Positions 35,731-44,060 of a stretch of 64,000 nucleotides of DNA are shown piece after piece. The notes under the pieces are model-generated. The model saw only the letters and a list, made by a program, of their open reading frames with translations, had not been told where the DNA came from and made no database searches. The translations under genes were made by a program, and so were the position numbers. Source of the stretch: Bacteroides sp. UBA1317 (GTDB taxonomy: Bacteria; Bacteroidota; Bacteroidia; Bacteroidales; Bacteroidaceae); NCBI GenBank assembly GCA_002307035.1, contig DBTL01000091.1:14658-78657 (forward strand). Reading direction: 5' to 3'. The number at the start of each line of letters is the position of its first letter. Within the stretch, counting starts at the first letter, position 1.

Positions 35731-38103
35731 ATGAAAAGATTCAGCTTTAGCATTTTACTGGTGCTCTGTACTTTTTTTGCAGTTCATGCAGGAGACATTA
35801 AAGGAATTGTATTGAACAATATCGGTGAAAGAGTGGCGTTTGCCACAGTATTCTTAAAAGAGAGTAATACGGGAGTAAGCACTGATAACCGAGGACGATT
35901 TAATCTCCGCAGAGTAGCTCAGGGAAAGTATACCCTAATGGTTTCATTTATAAGTTATAAAACAAAAGAAGTGACTGTTGAGGTACCATCCGGCAACGAA
36001 GCAATAGTCGTTGACACAATTATATTAGAACCAAACACGCAACATCTTGATGAAGTTGTTGTGGTCGGTAATTCGAGTACATATACTACACGTAATCCTT
36101 CAAGTTCCATACGCCTTAATCAGCCACTGTTGAAAATACCCCAAAACGTACAAGTTATCAGTTCACAAATCATGGCCGATCAACAAATCGTAAGCATGAG
36201 CGACGGTATTGCCCGCAATGTAAGTGGTGTGACGAAATTGGAGCATTGGGGTGATTCATATACCCGCATCAACATGCGCGGCTCTCGTGCATCAGCATTC
36301 CGCGAAGGCATGAATGTGACAAGTTCGTGGGGGCCCTTAACGGAAGATATGAGCTTTGTAGATCGCATCGAATTCATCAAAGGTCCGGTTGGCTTTATGA
36401 TGTCCAACGGAGAACCCAACGGTATTTATAACGTAGTGACCAAGAAACCGACAGGACAAACCAAAGGATCTGCTTCACTCACTTTCGGCAGCTACGATTT
36501 ATATCGCACCACCCTCGATCTTGATGGGAAATTGGATAAAAGCGGGCGACTTCTTTATCGCTTCAACGCTATGGGGCAAACAACTAATTCAATGCGAGCA
36601 TACGAATTCGCCAAACGATATAGCATAGCTCCCGTTATCAGCTACCAACTTGATGCTAACACAAAACTTACGGCTGAGTATAATTATCAATATATGGAGT
36701 CCTCGAACATTGGATCGTATTACAGTTTTTCACCGGATGGCTACGCTAGCCTTCCACAAGATTATTCCATTCTGGAGCCCGGCTTGCCATCTACTGTGGT
36801 AAATGACCATACGTTTATCCTAAACTTACAACACTATTTCAATGAAAATTGGAAACTGACAGCACAAGGAGCCTACTTCAACTACAACAGAGAAGGAAGT
36901 TCTATGTGGCCTTCTTCTTTATCAGCAAACGGTGATTTGATTAGAAGAGTCAGCATAGGAGACGCTATCAATGAAATGAAATTTGGACAGATTTACATTA
37001 ATGGAAAAGCGCAAACAGGATTTGTGTCTCATAATGTTTTAGCAGGTTTTGATACAGGAGATAAGCATGCATGGTACGACTGGAGTACAGGATTTAATCT
37101 CGATTCTATCGGTACGTATAATATCTACAACACCAGCTATACAGGAGGAGACCCATACTATGGATATCCAACATTCGACCGTTCAAAGAGTCTCAAAGAA
37201 CGTGCTAATTCAACACAAGTTACTCAATCATACATCGGACTCTATCTGCAAGATGAACTGGGATTCTTTAACGACCGCCTGCGACTAACCCTTGCCGGAA
37301 GATATACCTACGTAAAAGAAAGCTCATACGGCACGACCAAAACAGAAGATAGACATTTCTCTCCACGTGTCGCACTGAGTTATTCTCTCGATAAAAACAC
37401 GTCAATATATACTCTTTATGATCAATCATTCTCTCCACAAATGGGGACACTAAGGAGCGGAAAAAAAGTAAGTCCCATCACGGGTAACAACTGGGAAATC
37501 GGTTTAAAACGTAACTGGTTTGATAATCGATGGACAACGACTGTGGCAGCATACCAAATTCTCAGAAACAATGAAACAGCAAGTGATCCAACTAACGAAC
37601 AAGGTGTGGAGACCTTCCTCGTACAAGTAGGACAATCAAAAGCGAAAGGAGTGGAAGTAGACCTTATCGGCGAAGTAGTTCCTAATCTTAGTATGACCAC
37701 CAACTATGCATACACCGACTATAAAGTAACTAAATCGGTTAACGAAGACAGCCCCGCAGGTACGCGTTTACCCGGATATGCAAAGCACAATTTTAATATC
37801 TGGTTGGAATACAAATTCACACAAGCATTTTTAGATGGATTCAGTCTTTCTTTGGGACAAAACACGCAATTAGATCGCAGTACATGGAATTGGGGAAATA
37901 CAACAAACAATACCGCTTCACTACCCGATTACTTCCGCTTTGACGGAGCTATTGGCTGGCAAAAAAATAAATTGAAGCTTGCTGTGAATGTTTATAACTT
38001 ATTTGATCGATATTTGTACAGTGGTTCTCCCTATGGTACCTACTATTATTGGCAATCGGAACCGCCACGTAATTTCAGACTGAACATTATTTATAATTTT
38101 TAA
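35731..38103 (+). CDS. TonB-dependent siderophore-type receptor
   Basis: A 790-residue outer-membrane receptor. It has a signal peptide (about 1-20), then a CarboxypepD_reg-like domain (about 21-105: GDIKGIVLNNIGERVAFATV), a plug domain (RNVSGVTKLEHWGDSYTRINMRG) and a 22-strand barrel ending in FRLNIIYNF. The plug follows the ferric-siderophore receptor type (FecA/FhuA-like) rather than SusC. A PepSY membrane protein follows after 15 bases, typical for uptake and reductive release of ferric siderophores. No Fur box was recognised. Confidence 0.88.
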   Translation: MKRFSFSILLVLCTFFAVHAGDIKGIVLNNIGERVAFATVFLKESNTGVSTDNRGRFNLRRVAQGKYTLMVSFISYKTKEVTVEVPSGNEAIVVDTIILEPNTQHLDEVVVVGNSSTYTTRNPSSSIRLNQPLLKIPQNVQVISSQIMADQQIVSMSDGIARNVSGVTKLEHWGDSYTRINMRGSRASAFREGMNVTSSWGPLTEDMSFVDRIEFIKGPVGFMMSNGEPNGIYNVVTKKPTGQTKGSASLTFGSYDLYRTTLDLDGKLDKSGRLLYRFNAMGQTTNSMRAYEFAKRYSIAPVISYQLDANTKLTAEYNYQYMESSNIGSYYSFSPDGYASLPQDYSILEPGLPSTVVNDHTFILNLQHYFNENWKLTAQGAYFNYNREGSSMWPSSLSANGDLIRRVSIGDAINEMKFGQIYINGKAQTGFVSHNVLAGFDTGDKHAWYDWSTGFNLDSIGTYNIYNTSYTGGDPYYGYPTFDRSKSLKERANSTQVTQSYIGLYLQDELGFFNDRLRLTLAGRYTYVKESSYGTTKTEDRHFSPRVALSYSLDKNTSIYTLYDQSFSPQMGTLRSGKKVSPITGNNWEIGLKRNWFDNRWTTTVAAYQILRNNETASDPTNEQGVETFLVQVGQSKAKGVEVDLIGEVVPNLSMTTNYAYTDYKVTKSVNEDSPAGTRLPGYAKHNFNIWLEYKFTQAFLDGFSLSLGQNTQLDRSTWNWGNTTNNTASLPDYFRFDGAIGWQKNKLKLAVNVYNLFDRYLYSGSPYGTYYYWQSEPPRNFRLNIIYNF

Positions 38104-38118
38104 GAACAACAAAGAAAC

Positions 38119-39264
38119 ATGAAAAAGCTATCAGCTCGTATTGTATTTCACAAACTTCATCTTTGGCTGGGACTAGTATCCGGCATCGTAGTTTTCATTG
38201 TGGCCATAACGGGAGCCATTTATGCCTTTCATGAGGAGATAGACGGTTTGTTTCGTCCATCACTCTCTGTAGAGGCTACAGGCAAACCTTTCTTATCGCC
38301 GGATGATTTGAAGCTGAAAGTAAGTCAATACATATTCAAGACACCCGCAGATAGTAATAATGTTATCCAAGGTGTTACTTATGGCACTTACGAACAAGCA
38401 GCAGAAGTGGCCTGTTCATTGAGTAAAAAGCGATGTATCTTTTATGTAAACCCATATAGTGGAACAGTTATCCATCAAGAAGGATTTAGAGACGGTTTCT
38501 TTCATACAGTTCTGGCAGGCCATCGCAGTCTATGGCTTCCACATCCAATTGGTAAAGCAATTGTAGGATGGAGTATTGTCCTATTTGTCCTTATCACCTT
38601 ATCAGGAATTGTCATATGGTTTCCTGCTAAGCAAACAAAGAAAGCTTTTAAAAGCGGGTTGAAGATAAAGTGGGGTGCCCCTTTTTCTCGCGTGAACTAC
38701 GACCTGCATAAAGTTCTAGGGTTCTATACAGCCATCTTTGCATTGCTCATTGCTCTCACCGGTTTAGTCTGGAGCTTCAACTGGTTTTCCGAAGGATACT
38801 ATAGCCTCATTACGGGAGGAAAAGAATTCAAAAAATGGGAGTTAGCCCAATCGGATTCAACACAAACAGCTCAATTGAAAGAGCCCTCCGCCCTACTTTG
38901 GAAACAAATGAACAAAGAGTATCCTATAGGCCAAAAAGGGACTTTTCGTTTTGATTATCCTGAAAAGCCAACAGATACCTATGGCATTTGTTATAACCCA
39001 TCTAGTAATACCTATTACCAACGAGAATTTCGCTTCTTTGATCGAAATACGTTGCAAGAGGTAAAAGGAGGTGGTACGTATGGTATCAAACAATCCAAGG
39101 CTTCATGGGGAGATAAACTCTACCGAATGACGTACGACATACACGTAGGCTCTATCTTGGGGTTACCCGGAAGAATATTGGTATTTCTGGTCAGTCTGGT
39201 GGTTGCTTCGCTGCCTATTACCGGTTATATTATCTGGTGGAAAAAAAGAAGAAAAAAACACTAA
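38119..39264 (+). CDS. PepSY-associated inner-membrane protein
   Basis: A 381-residue protein with four membrane helices: about 14-35 (LHLWLGLVSGIVVFIVAITGAIYAF), 150-172, 200-220 and 345-368. A large periplasmic PepSY-type region lies between helices 1 and 2. Conserved histidines in the helices (KLHLWLG, HRSLWLPHP, YDLHKVLG, YDIHVGSI) could bind heme, as proposed for siderophore-reducing PepSY proteins. It is in an operon with the upstream TonB receptor, supporting a role in iron release. Confidence 0.87.
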   Translation: MKKLSARIVFHKLHLWLGLVSGIVVFIVAITGAIYAFHEEIDGLFRPSLSVEATGKPFLSPDDLKLKVSQYIFKTPADSNNVIQGVTYGTYEQAAEVACSLSKKRCIFYVNPYSGTVIHQEGFRDGFFHTVLAGHRSLWLPHPIGKAIVGWSIVLFVLITLSGIVIWFPAKQTKKAFKSGLKIKWGAPFSRVNYDLHKVLGFYTAIFALLIALTGLVWSFNWFSEGYYSLITGGKEFKKWELAQSDSTQTAQLKEPSALLWKQMNKEYPIGQKGTFRFDYPEKPTDTYGICYNPSSNTYYQREFRFFDRNTLQEVKGGGTYGIKQSKASWGDKLYRMTYDIHVGSILGLPGRILVFLVSLVVASLPITGYIIWWKKRRKKH

Positions 39265-39284
39265 GATAAAAAAATTGAGATCTC

Positions 39285-39338
39285 ATATTATTAAAGAAAG
39301 CACAGAATTAGCTGATTCTGTGCTTTCTTTAATAATAT
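39285..39338. terminator. perfect 24-bp bidirectional terminator hairpin
   Basis: Positions 39285-39308 are exactly complementary to 39315-39338 around a 6-base loop. It lies between the convergent PepSY and GH13 genes and ends 11 bases from the GH13 stop. Confidence 0.85.
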
Positions 39339-39349
39339 GTATGCAATAT

Positions 39350-41248
39350 TCATTGACCCGTTTCGAAATTAGTAAATAGATTAAAACTATGAGAAGCGAC
39401 AGAAATCGTTTGAGTAGTACTACTAACAAACAGTTTTTGCCCACTGATATAATCATACCAAGTACCAATTGTAGGGAAAGTAACGGAATAATTACCAGTT
39501 GTGCCCGTAAAATTGCCCACTAGTACCATTGCTTCATCACCCGCAACAGAAGTAATAAAACGTCCATCACTCCAATTATTAACGGCAACATCCCAGCTAA
39601 ATGATGCACTAGATGAAAATAATTCAGGATAATTACTCCGCAAAGCAGCCAATTTACTATATATATCGTATAGCCCTCTACGATAAGTATTATCGTAATA
39701 GCTCCAAAGAACGGGCTTTTCTCCTGTACGTCCATTCTCGTCAATAGGTATATCATATGCCAGTTCACCAAACTGCCAAATCATTTTTGGACCTGGTACA
39801 GTTAAAAAGAAAGCAACATTAACCGCTGCCTGATCCAGGCGAACATCCAAATCTGTCTGTATATCCCCATCACCCCAAGTTTTGGCCTTATAGGATGTGC
39901 GCTCTTCATCATGACTTTCCATATAACCAACCAAACTACCCACAGGCATACCAGACGTGCCCGCATATAATCCGGTAAAAGCACTATCGTCATTCCAGCC
40001 CATTGCCGACTGACAATAAGCATTATTCATATTTCTCCAAAGCATAATACCATTACTACCTAGTTCACTCTCTTCACTTGTTTCGGCCAGATGTTCAAAA
40101 ATGACATATGCATCAGATTTTCGCGTCCAAACTTCAGACGCTATGCGCTTCAAATTGATAATACGAGCCAAATCATAAGTGTTGGCCCAAGTATCAGTCG
40201 GTATAGTATTTGAAAATCCTTTAGTAAAATCATAACGAAAACCATCTACCATATACTGGTCCATCCAGTAACTAGCTATACTATCTACAAGCGCACGAGT
40301 ATACGAACTTTCATGATTAAAATCATACCCCCATATCAAACTCGAATTTGTCATGTTAGACTGCTGATTGTACCAAGGATTATCTGCTGACGGATTTCCG
40401 TCAGCATCACGATAAAGTAAATAAAAAGGCGACTGACCGTAACTATGATTCAAAACCAAGTCTAGAATAACTGCTATGCCTTGCTTATGACATTCGTCAA
40501 CAAAAGACTTCAGATTATTTTTCGTGCCATAATATTTATCAACTGCAAAGTAAAAAGAAGGATTATACCCCCAACTGCTATTTCCCTCAAACTCATTAAT
40601 TGGCATTAATTCAACTGCATTTATTCCAAGAGTCTTTAAGTAGGGAATCTTCTCCTTAGCTGCATTGAACGAATGTTCTGACGTAAAATCACGAATCAAT
40701 ACTTCATAGATTATTAGTTGATCTTTAGATGGCCGAACAAAATCCCTTACCTCCCAATTATAAGCAGTCTGCCCAGTTTGCAATACAGACACAATACCCT
40801 CTGCTTTACCAGAAGGATAAGCTTTCAAATCAGGATATACTGATGAAGGTATATCAGAATCATTCCATGGATCAAGTACCTTATCTGTATATGGATCAGC
40901 AATATAAATAGAATCATCCACTACATACTGAAAAGCGTATTCCTGACGAGGTGTGAGTCCTGACAGAGTTATCCAAAAGTATTCTCCATCTTTCTTTAGC
41001 TTATATTCTGAAAGTAATGTCCAATCATTGAAATCCCCTACAACGTACACCGAATCTTTATTCGGAGCTTGAAGAACAAGTGTCACTTCCGTATCATTAA
41101 CATAGTTAACCCCAGCTCTTATCCCTTCCGGCATAAGAATTTCCGCAGTTTCCTCATTCTTTGAAGGAATATCACCATCATGATCGCTACACGATAATAA
41201 AGCAAAAAACAGTAGTTCAATAAATACAATATATAAAATCCTATTCAT
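39350..41248 (-). CDS. surface GH13 alpha-amylase lipoprotein
   Basis: A 632-residue lipoprotein: signal ending LLSC at Cys19 or so, followed by SDHDGD, an acidic stretch like the lipoprotein surface-export signal of Bacteroidetes. An N-terminal immunoglobulin-like CBM48-type domain (about 45-150: VYVVGDFNDWTLLSEY) precedes the GH13 barrel. Catalytic regions are intact: DLVLNH (D263), nucleophile D340 in GFRYDF, acid/base E385 in IFEHLAE, and SHDEE (D447). It would cut alpha-glucan at the cell surface, like SusG. It is the distal gene of the susC-D-E operon, separated by a hairpin. Confidence 0.9.
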   Translation of the reverse strand: MNRILYIVFIELLFFALLSCSDHDGDIPSKNEETAEILMPEGIRAGVNYVNDTEVTLVLQAPNKDSVYVVGDFNDWTLLSEYKLKKDGEYFWITLSGLTPRQEYAFQYVVDDSIYIADPYTDKVLDPWNDSDIPSSVYPDLKAYPSGKAEGIVSVLQTGQTAYNWEVRDFVRPSKDQLIIYEVLIRDFTSEHSFNAAKEKIPYLKTLGINAVELMPINEFEGNSSWGYNPSFYFAVDKYYGTKNNLKSFVDECHKQGIAVILDLVLNHSYGQSPFYLLYRDADGNPSADNPWYNQQSNMTNSSLIWGYDFNHESSYTRALVDSIASYWMDQYMVDGFRYDFTKGFSNTIPTDTWANTYDLARIINLKRIASEVWTRKSDAYVIFEHLAETSEESELGSNGIMLWRNMNNAYCQSAMGWNDDSAFTGLYAGTSGMPVGSLVGYMESHDEERTSYKAKTWGDGDIQTDLDVRLDQAAVNVAFFLTVPGPKMIWQFGELAYDIPIDENGRTGEKPVLWSYYDNTYRRGLYDIYSKLAALRSNYPELFSSSASFSWDVAVNNWSDGRFITSVAGDEAMVLVGNFTGTTGNYSVTFPTIGTWYDYISGQKLFVSSTTQTISVASHSFNLFTNFETGQ

Positions 41249-41290
41249 CCATTGAAGTCTTAAGATTAATACTTAAATACATCGGCATAG

Positions 41291-41327
41291 AAAAATGAAA
41301 GGCCAACATTTTATAGCCGACCTTTCA
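41291..41327 (-). terminator. intercistronic hairpin with T-tract before the GH13 gene
   Basis: TGAAAGG/CCTTTCA pairing (41296-41302 with 41321-41327), followed on the minus strand by TTTTT. It lies between susE-like and GH13 genes and may partly end transcription. Confidence 0.6.
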
Positions 41328-41353
41328 ACTCTATTTTAGAAACAACGATACTC

Positions 41354-42457
41354 TTATTCTATGCTATATGTCAATTCATCAGAATTATTGAGATTAACAG
41401 TAATACGATATGTACCCGCAGTGACTACAATATTATCGCCACCAAGTGATAAAATCCCCTCTGAACCTCCCCAGTTAGTTGTCCATGAAGAATCTATGCG
41501 AAATTTAATTTCTCCATCAACTAAAGTAACATCAGCATAAAATTCTTGCTCCACTGTATCAAAACTCATTATAATTTCATCACTATCACTCCAGCCACCG
41601 ACACCGCTACCAATAATACCTAATGAATCAAATCCAAGAAGATTTTTCAACAATAATGTTTGAGTGTTAAAGGACAATTTATAGAATCGTTTTGAAAAAC
41701 AAGATATATTGCCAGAACTTCCACTAGCAATAAGCGACACAGATGAAGCTTCACTAGCTGGAGCAGTTGTAGAAGTATCAATACCCCAATTAACATCATC
41801 TTCCCAACCAGCAATTCCGGTAATTTTAAATCCACTGGCTGCCTTTTCACCAAAATCTACAACAGCCTCATAATTTATTTCATCTTGAGTATAACTGTAT
41901 AAGAATTGCGAAGCAGTATGACTCCAACCGCAATAATCTCCAATGACCCATACATTAGGATATACAATCTCAGTATTATAAGTGGTAACAGAAGTACTTA
42001 CAGTATTAGAATACAGAGAAGAAATCTCCGATATTGAAGATGAAGATCCCATTGCTTCTGCCACCACTCTAAACTCAACATCGGCACTAGCCTCAGCTTC
42101 TACACCAAGTGCCAACAATATAGTATTTAATTTGCTAACTGTAACAGGTATGCCATCCGATGCAACGGTTGTCACTCCCAGAGACTTAGCATTAGCAAAA
42201 TCGGAACCTGATAAATCAGCATATAAGGTATATTGAACGGCAAAATTAATGCCATCAAAATCCGGTTCTGTAAATGTAAATGTAGTCAACGTATCACTAG
42301 CATTATCATACAACAAAACATAACTGGAATTGATAGAAGATAACACGCTAGATACCGCATTTTCAGAATTATATGAGGGATCAGCATTCTGGTCACTGCA
42401 CGAAAAAGCCGTAACTCCGAATAATATGATCATTAATAACTTTAATATTTTTTTCAT
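41354..42457 (-). CDS. SusE/SusF-like starch-binding lipoprotein
   Basis: A 367-residue lipoprotein with the signal ending AFSC near residue 20 and then SDQNADPS. The N-terminal region (about 30-155) fits a SusE domain of Ig-like type. Two later beta-sandwich modules (YPNVWVIGDYCGWSH and FDSLGIIGSGVGGWSDSDEI) match SusE/SusF starch-binding repeats with tryptophans placed to stack on glucan. It should hold alpha-glucan at the outer surface near SusC/D. It lies 33 bases after susD. Confidence 0.87.
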   Translation of the reverse strand: MKKILKLLMIILFGVTAFSCSDQNADPSYNSENAVSSVLSSINSSYVLLYDNASDTLTTFTFTEPDFDGINFAVQYTLYADLSGSDFANAKSLGVTTVASDGIPVTVSKLNTILLALGVEAEASADVEFRVVAEAMGSSSSISEISSLYSNTVSTSVTTYNTEIVYPNVWVIGDYCGWSHTASQFLYSYTQDEINYEAVVDFGEKAASGFKITGIAGWEDDVNWGIDTSTTAPASEASSVSLIASGSSGNISCFSKRFYKLSFNTQTLLLKNLLGFDSLGIIGSGVGGWSDSDEIIMSFDTVEQEFYADVTLVDGEIKFRIDSSWTTNWGGSEGILSLGGDNIVVTAGTYRITVNLNNSDELTYSIE

Positions 42458-42490
42458 TTTTCAAAAATTTAGTATTAACACTCCTACTTA

Positions 42491-44038
42491 TTAATATCCA
42501 GTATTCTGCGTAAGATTACTATTTGCATTTATATCGTCATCTGGAATTGGGAACAAATTAAACTTGTCAGCTACAGCCTTTCCTGCCTGAATATGTCCTT
42601 TCCAAGACCATAGATAGTCTGAAGTAGTAAACTTCCCGAATCTGATCAGATCTGAACGGCGATGGCATTCCCAATAAAGTTCGCGTCCACGTTCATCCAG
42701 AATATCATCTAACGTATAGCTATCAACTTCACTCAAACCTGCTCTTGTACGAACCTGATTCAAATAAGTAAGACCTTCAGTTGTCGTTACAGTAGTAGCT
42801 CCACGTTTGGCACACTCAGCAAGCATTAAATAAACGTCAGCCAGACGGAAGACCGGAAAATCAGTATCAACAAAACCTGTTGACTGCCCTGCAGCACCAG
42901 CAGACGTTCTATTTCTAAATTTAGTCACAGCATATCCGTCTGTGAATGTACCCAAATCCGCAATTTCCTTCTCTTGACCATCAGTGTAAAACAATGCGCG
43001 AGTATCATTAGTGGTATCAAACAGGTCAACAAATTCAGGAGTTGTACGCAATCCTCCCCAACCAGATGATATACCCATCAGACTTGCAGCAGGCATACTT
43101 CCCCCCGTAGCTGCAAATATAATAAAATTGGTACAACCATAACTTTGTGTATAAAGCCCATCTTGCTCTACTGCAAATATGATTTCACCTTTAGATGTCG
43201 TATTATTATCTGCAAGGAACAGATAGGGATAATTATCAACCAAAGAATAAGATGTCGCTATCTCTTTACAAACGGTAGCACACTCGCTATACGCATCTTT
43301 ACTAGCATAAATCTCAGCATTCAAATACAACTTAGCAAGAATCATTTCAGCAGCACCTTGATCCATGCGTCCATAATCATTTGTTCCGGCAGCTTTCAAA
43401 TCATCTTTAAAATCTAAGATTTCCGTAACCAACCATTCGTACATGTCTGCTCGAGATTTCTGCTCTGGCAATGTTGCTCCCACACTATTATCTTCAGTGG
43501 CAAAAGGTACATTACCAAACATATCAATAGCATGATAATATGCCAAAGCACGCAGAGCTCTAGCCTCAGCGATGTAATAATTCATATTATCTGAAGTAAT
43601 ACCTGATTTTTCTGCCTGACGAATAAATTCATTACAAAGAGACACTTCATACAAAGTCCGATAATACGCAGCTGCAACAAATTGATCAGATGATGTCCAA
43701 GCAAGTCCATGAAGATCACGCAATGTAGCGTCATTCCAACCAATTACAGCTTCATCGGTTGTTAGTTCATTCATATAAAACAAAGCACGAATATATTGCC
43801 CAAATCCTCCATCAATACCATCAATATCAGCATCACCTGAAGGACCTTGCGATGAGCTTACCGCCAAAGCCGAATAACACTTAGCCAGCAATGATTTATA
43901 ATCAGATTCACTGGTCAATGCTACATCTGCAGTATTCAGATCAGGATCGATAGGTGTAACATTCAGATCCCCTGTGCACGAACTAATCCCTATAGAAGAT
44001 ATAAAGATTAATATTCCTAAAATTTTATCTCGTTTCAT
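42491..44038 (-). CDS. SusD-like glycan-binding lipoprotein
   Basis: A 515-residue RagB/SusD-family lipoprotein that caps the SusC barrel and captures oligosaccharides. Its signal ends GISSC near residue 21. Helical TPR-like features include the NYYIAEARALRALAYYHAIDMFGNVPF motif typical of the family, and the C-terminal region has LYWECHRRSDLIRFGKF. It starts 22 bases after the susC stop, forming the usual pair. Confidence 0.95.
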   Translation of the reverse strand: MKRDKILGILIFISSIGISSCTGDLNVTPIDPDLNTADVALTSESDYKSLLAKCYSALAVSSSQGPSGDADIDGIDGGFGQYIRALFYMNELTTDEAVIGWNDATLRDLHGLAWTSSDQFVAAAYYRTLYEVSLCNEFIRQAEKSGITSDNMNYYIAEARALRALAYYHAIDMFGNVPFATEDNSVGATLPEQKSRADMYEWLVTEILDFKDDLKAAGTNDYGRMDQGAAEMILAKLYLNAEIYASKDAYSECATVCKEIATSYSLVDNYPYLFLADNNTTSKGEIIFAVEQDGLYTQSYGCTNFIIFAATGGSMPAASLMGISSGWGGLRTTPEFVDLFDTTNDTRALFYTDGQEKEIADLGTFTDGYAVTKFRNRTSAGAAGQSTGFVDTDFPVFRLADVYLMLAECAKRGATTVTTTEGLTYLNQVRTRAGLSEVDSYTLDDILDERGRELYWECHRRSDLIRFGKFTTSDYLWSWKGHIQAGKAVADKFNLFPIPDDDINANSNLTQNTGY

Positions 44039-44060
44039 ATTTAATCTGTTTTAATAATGA

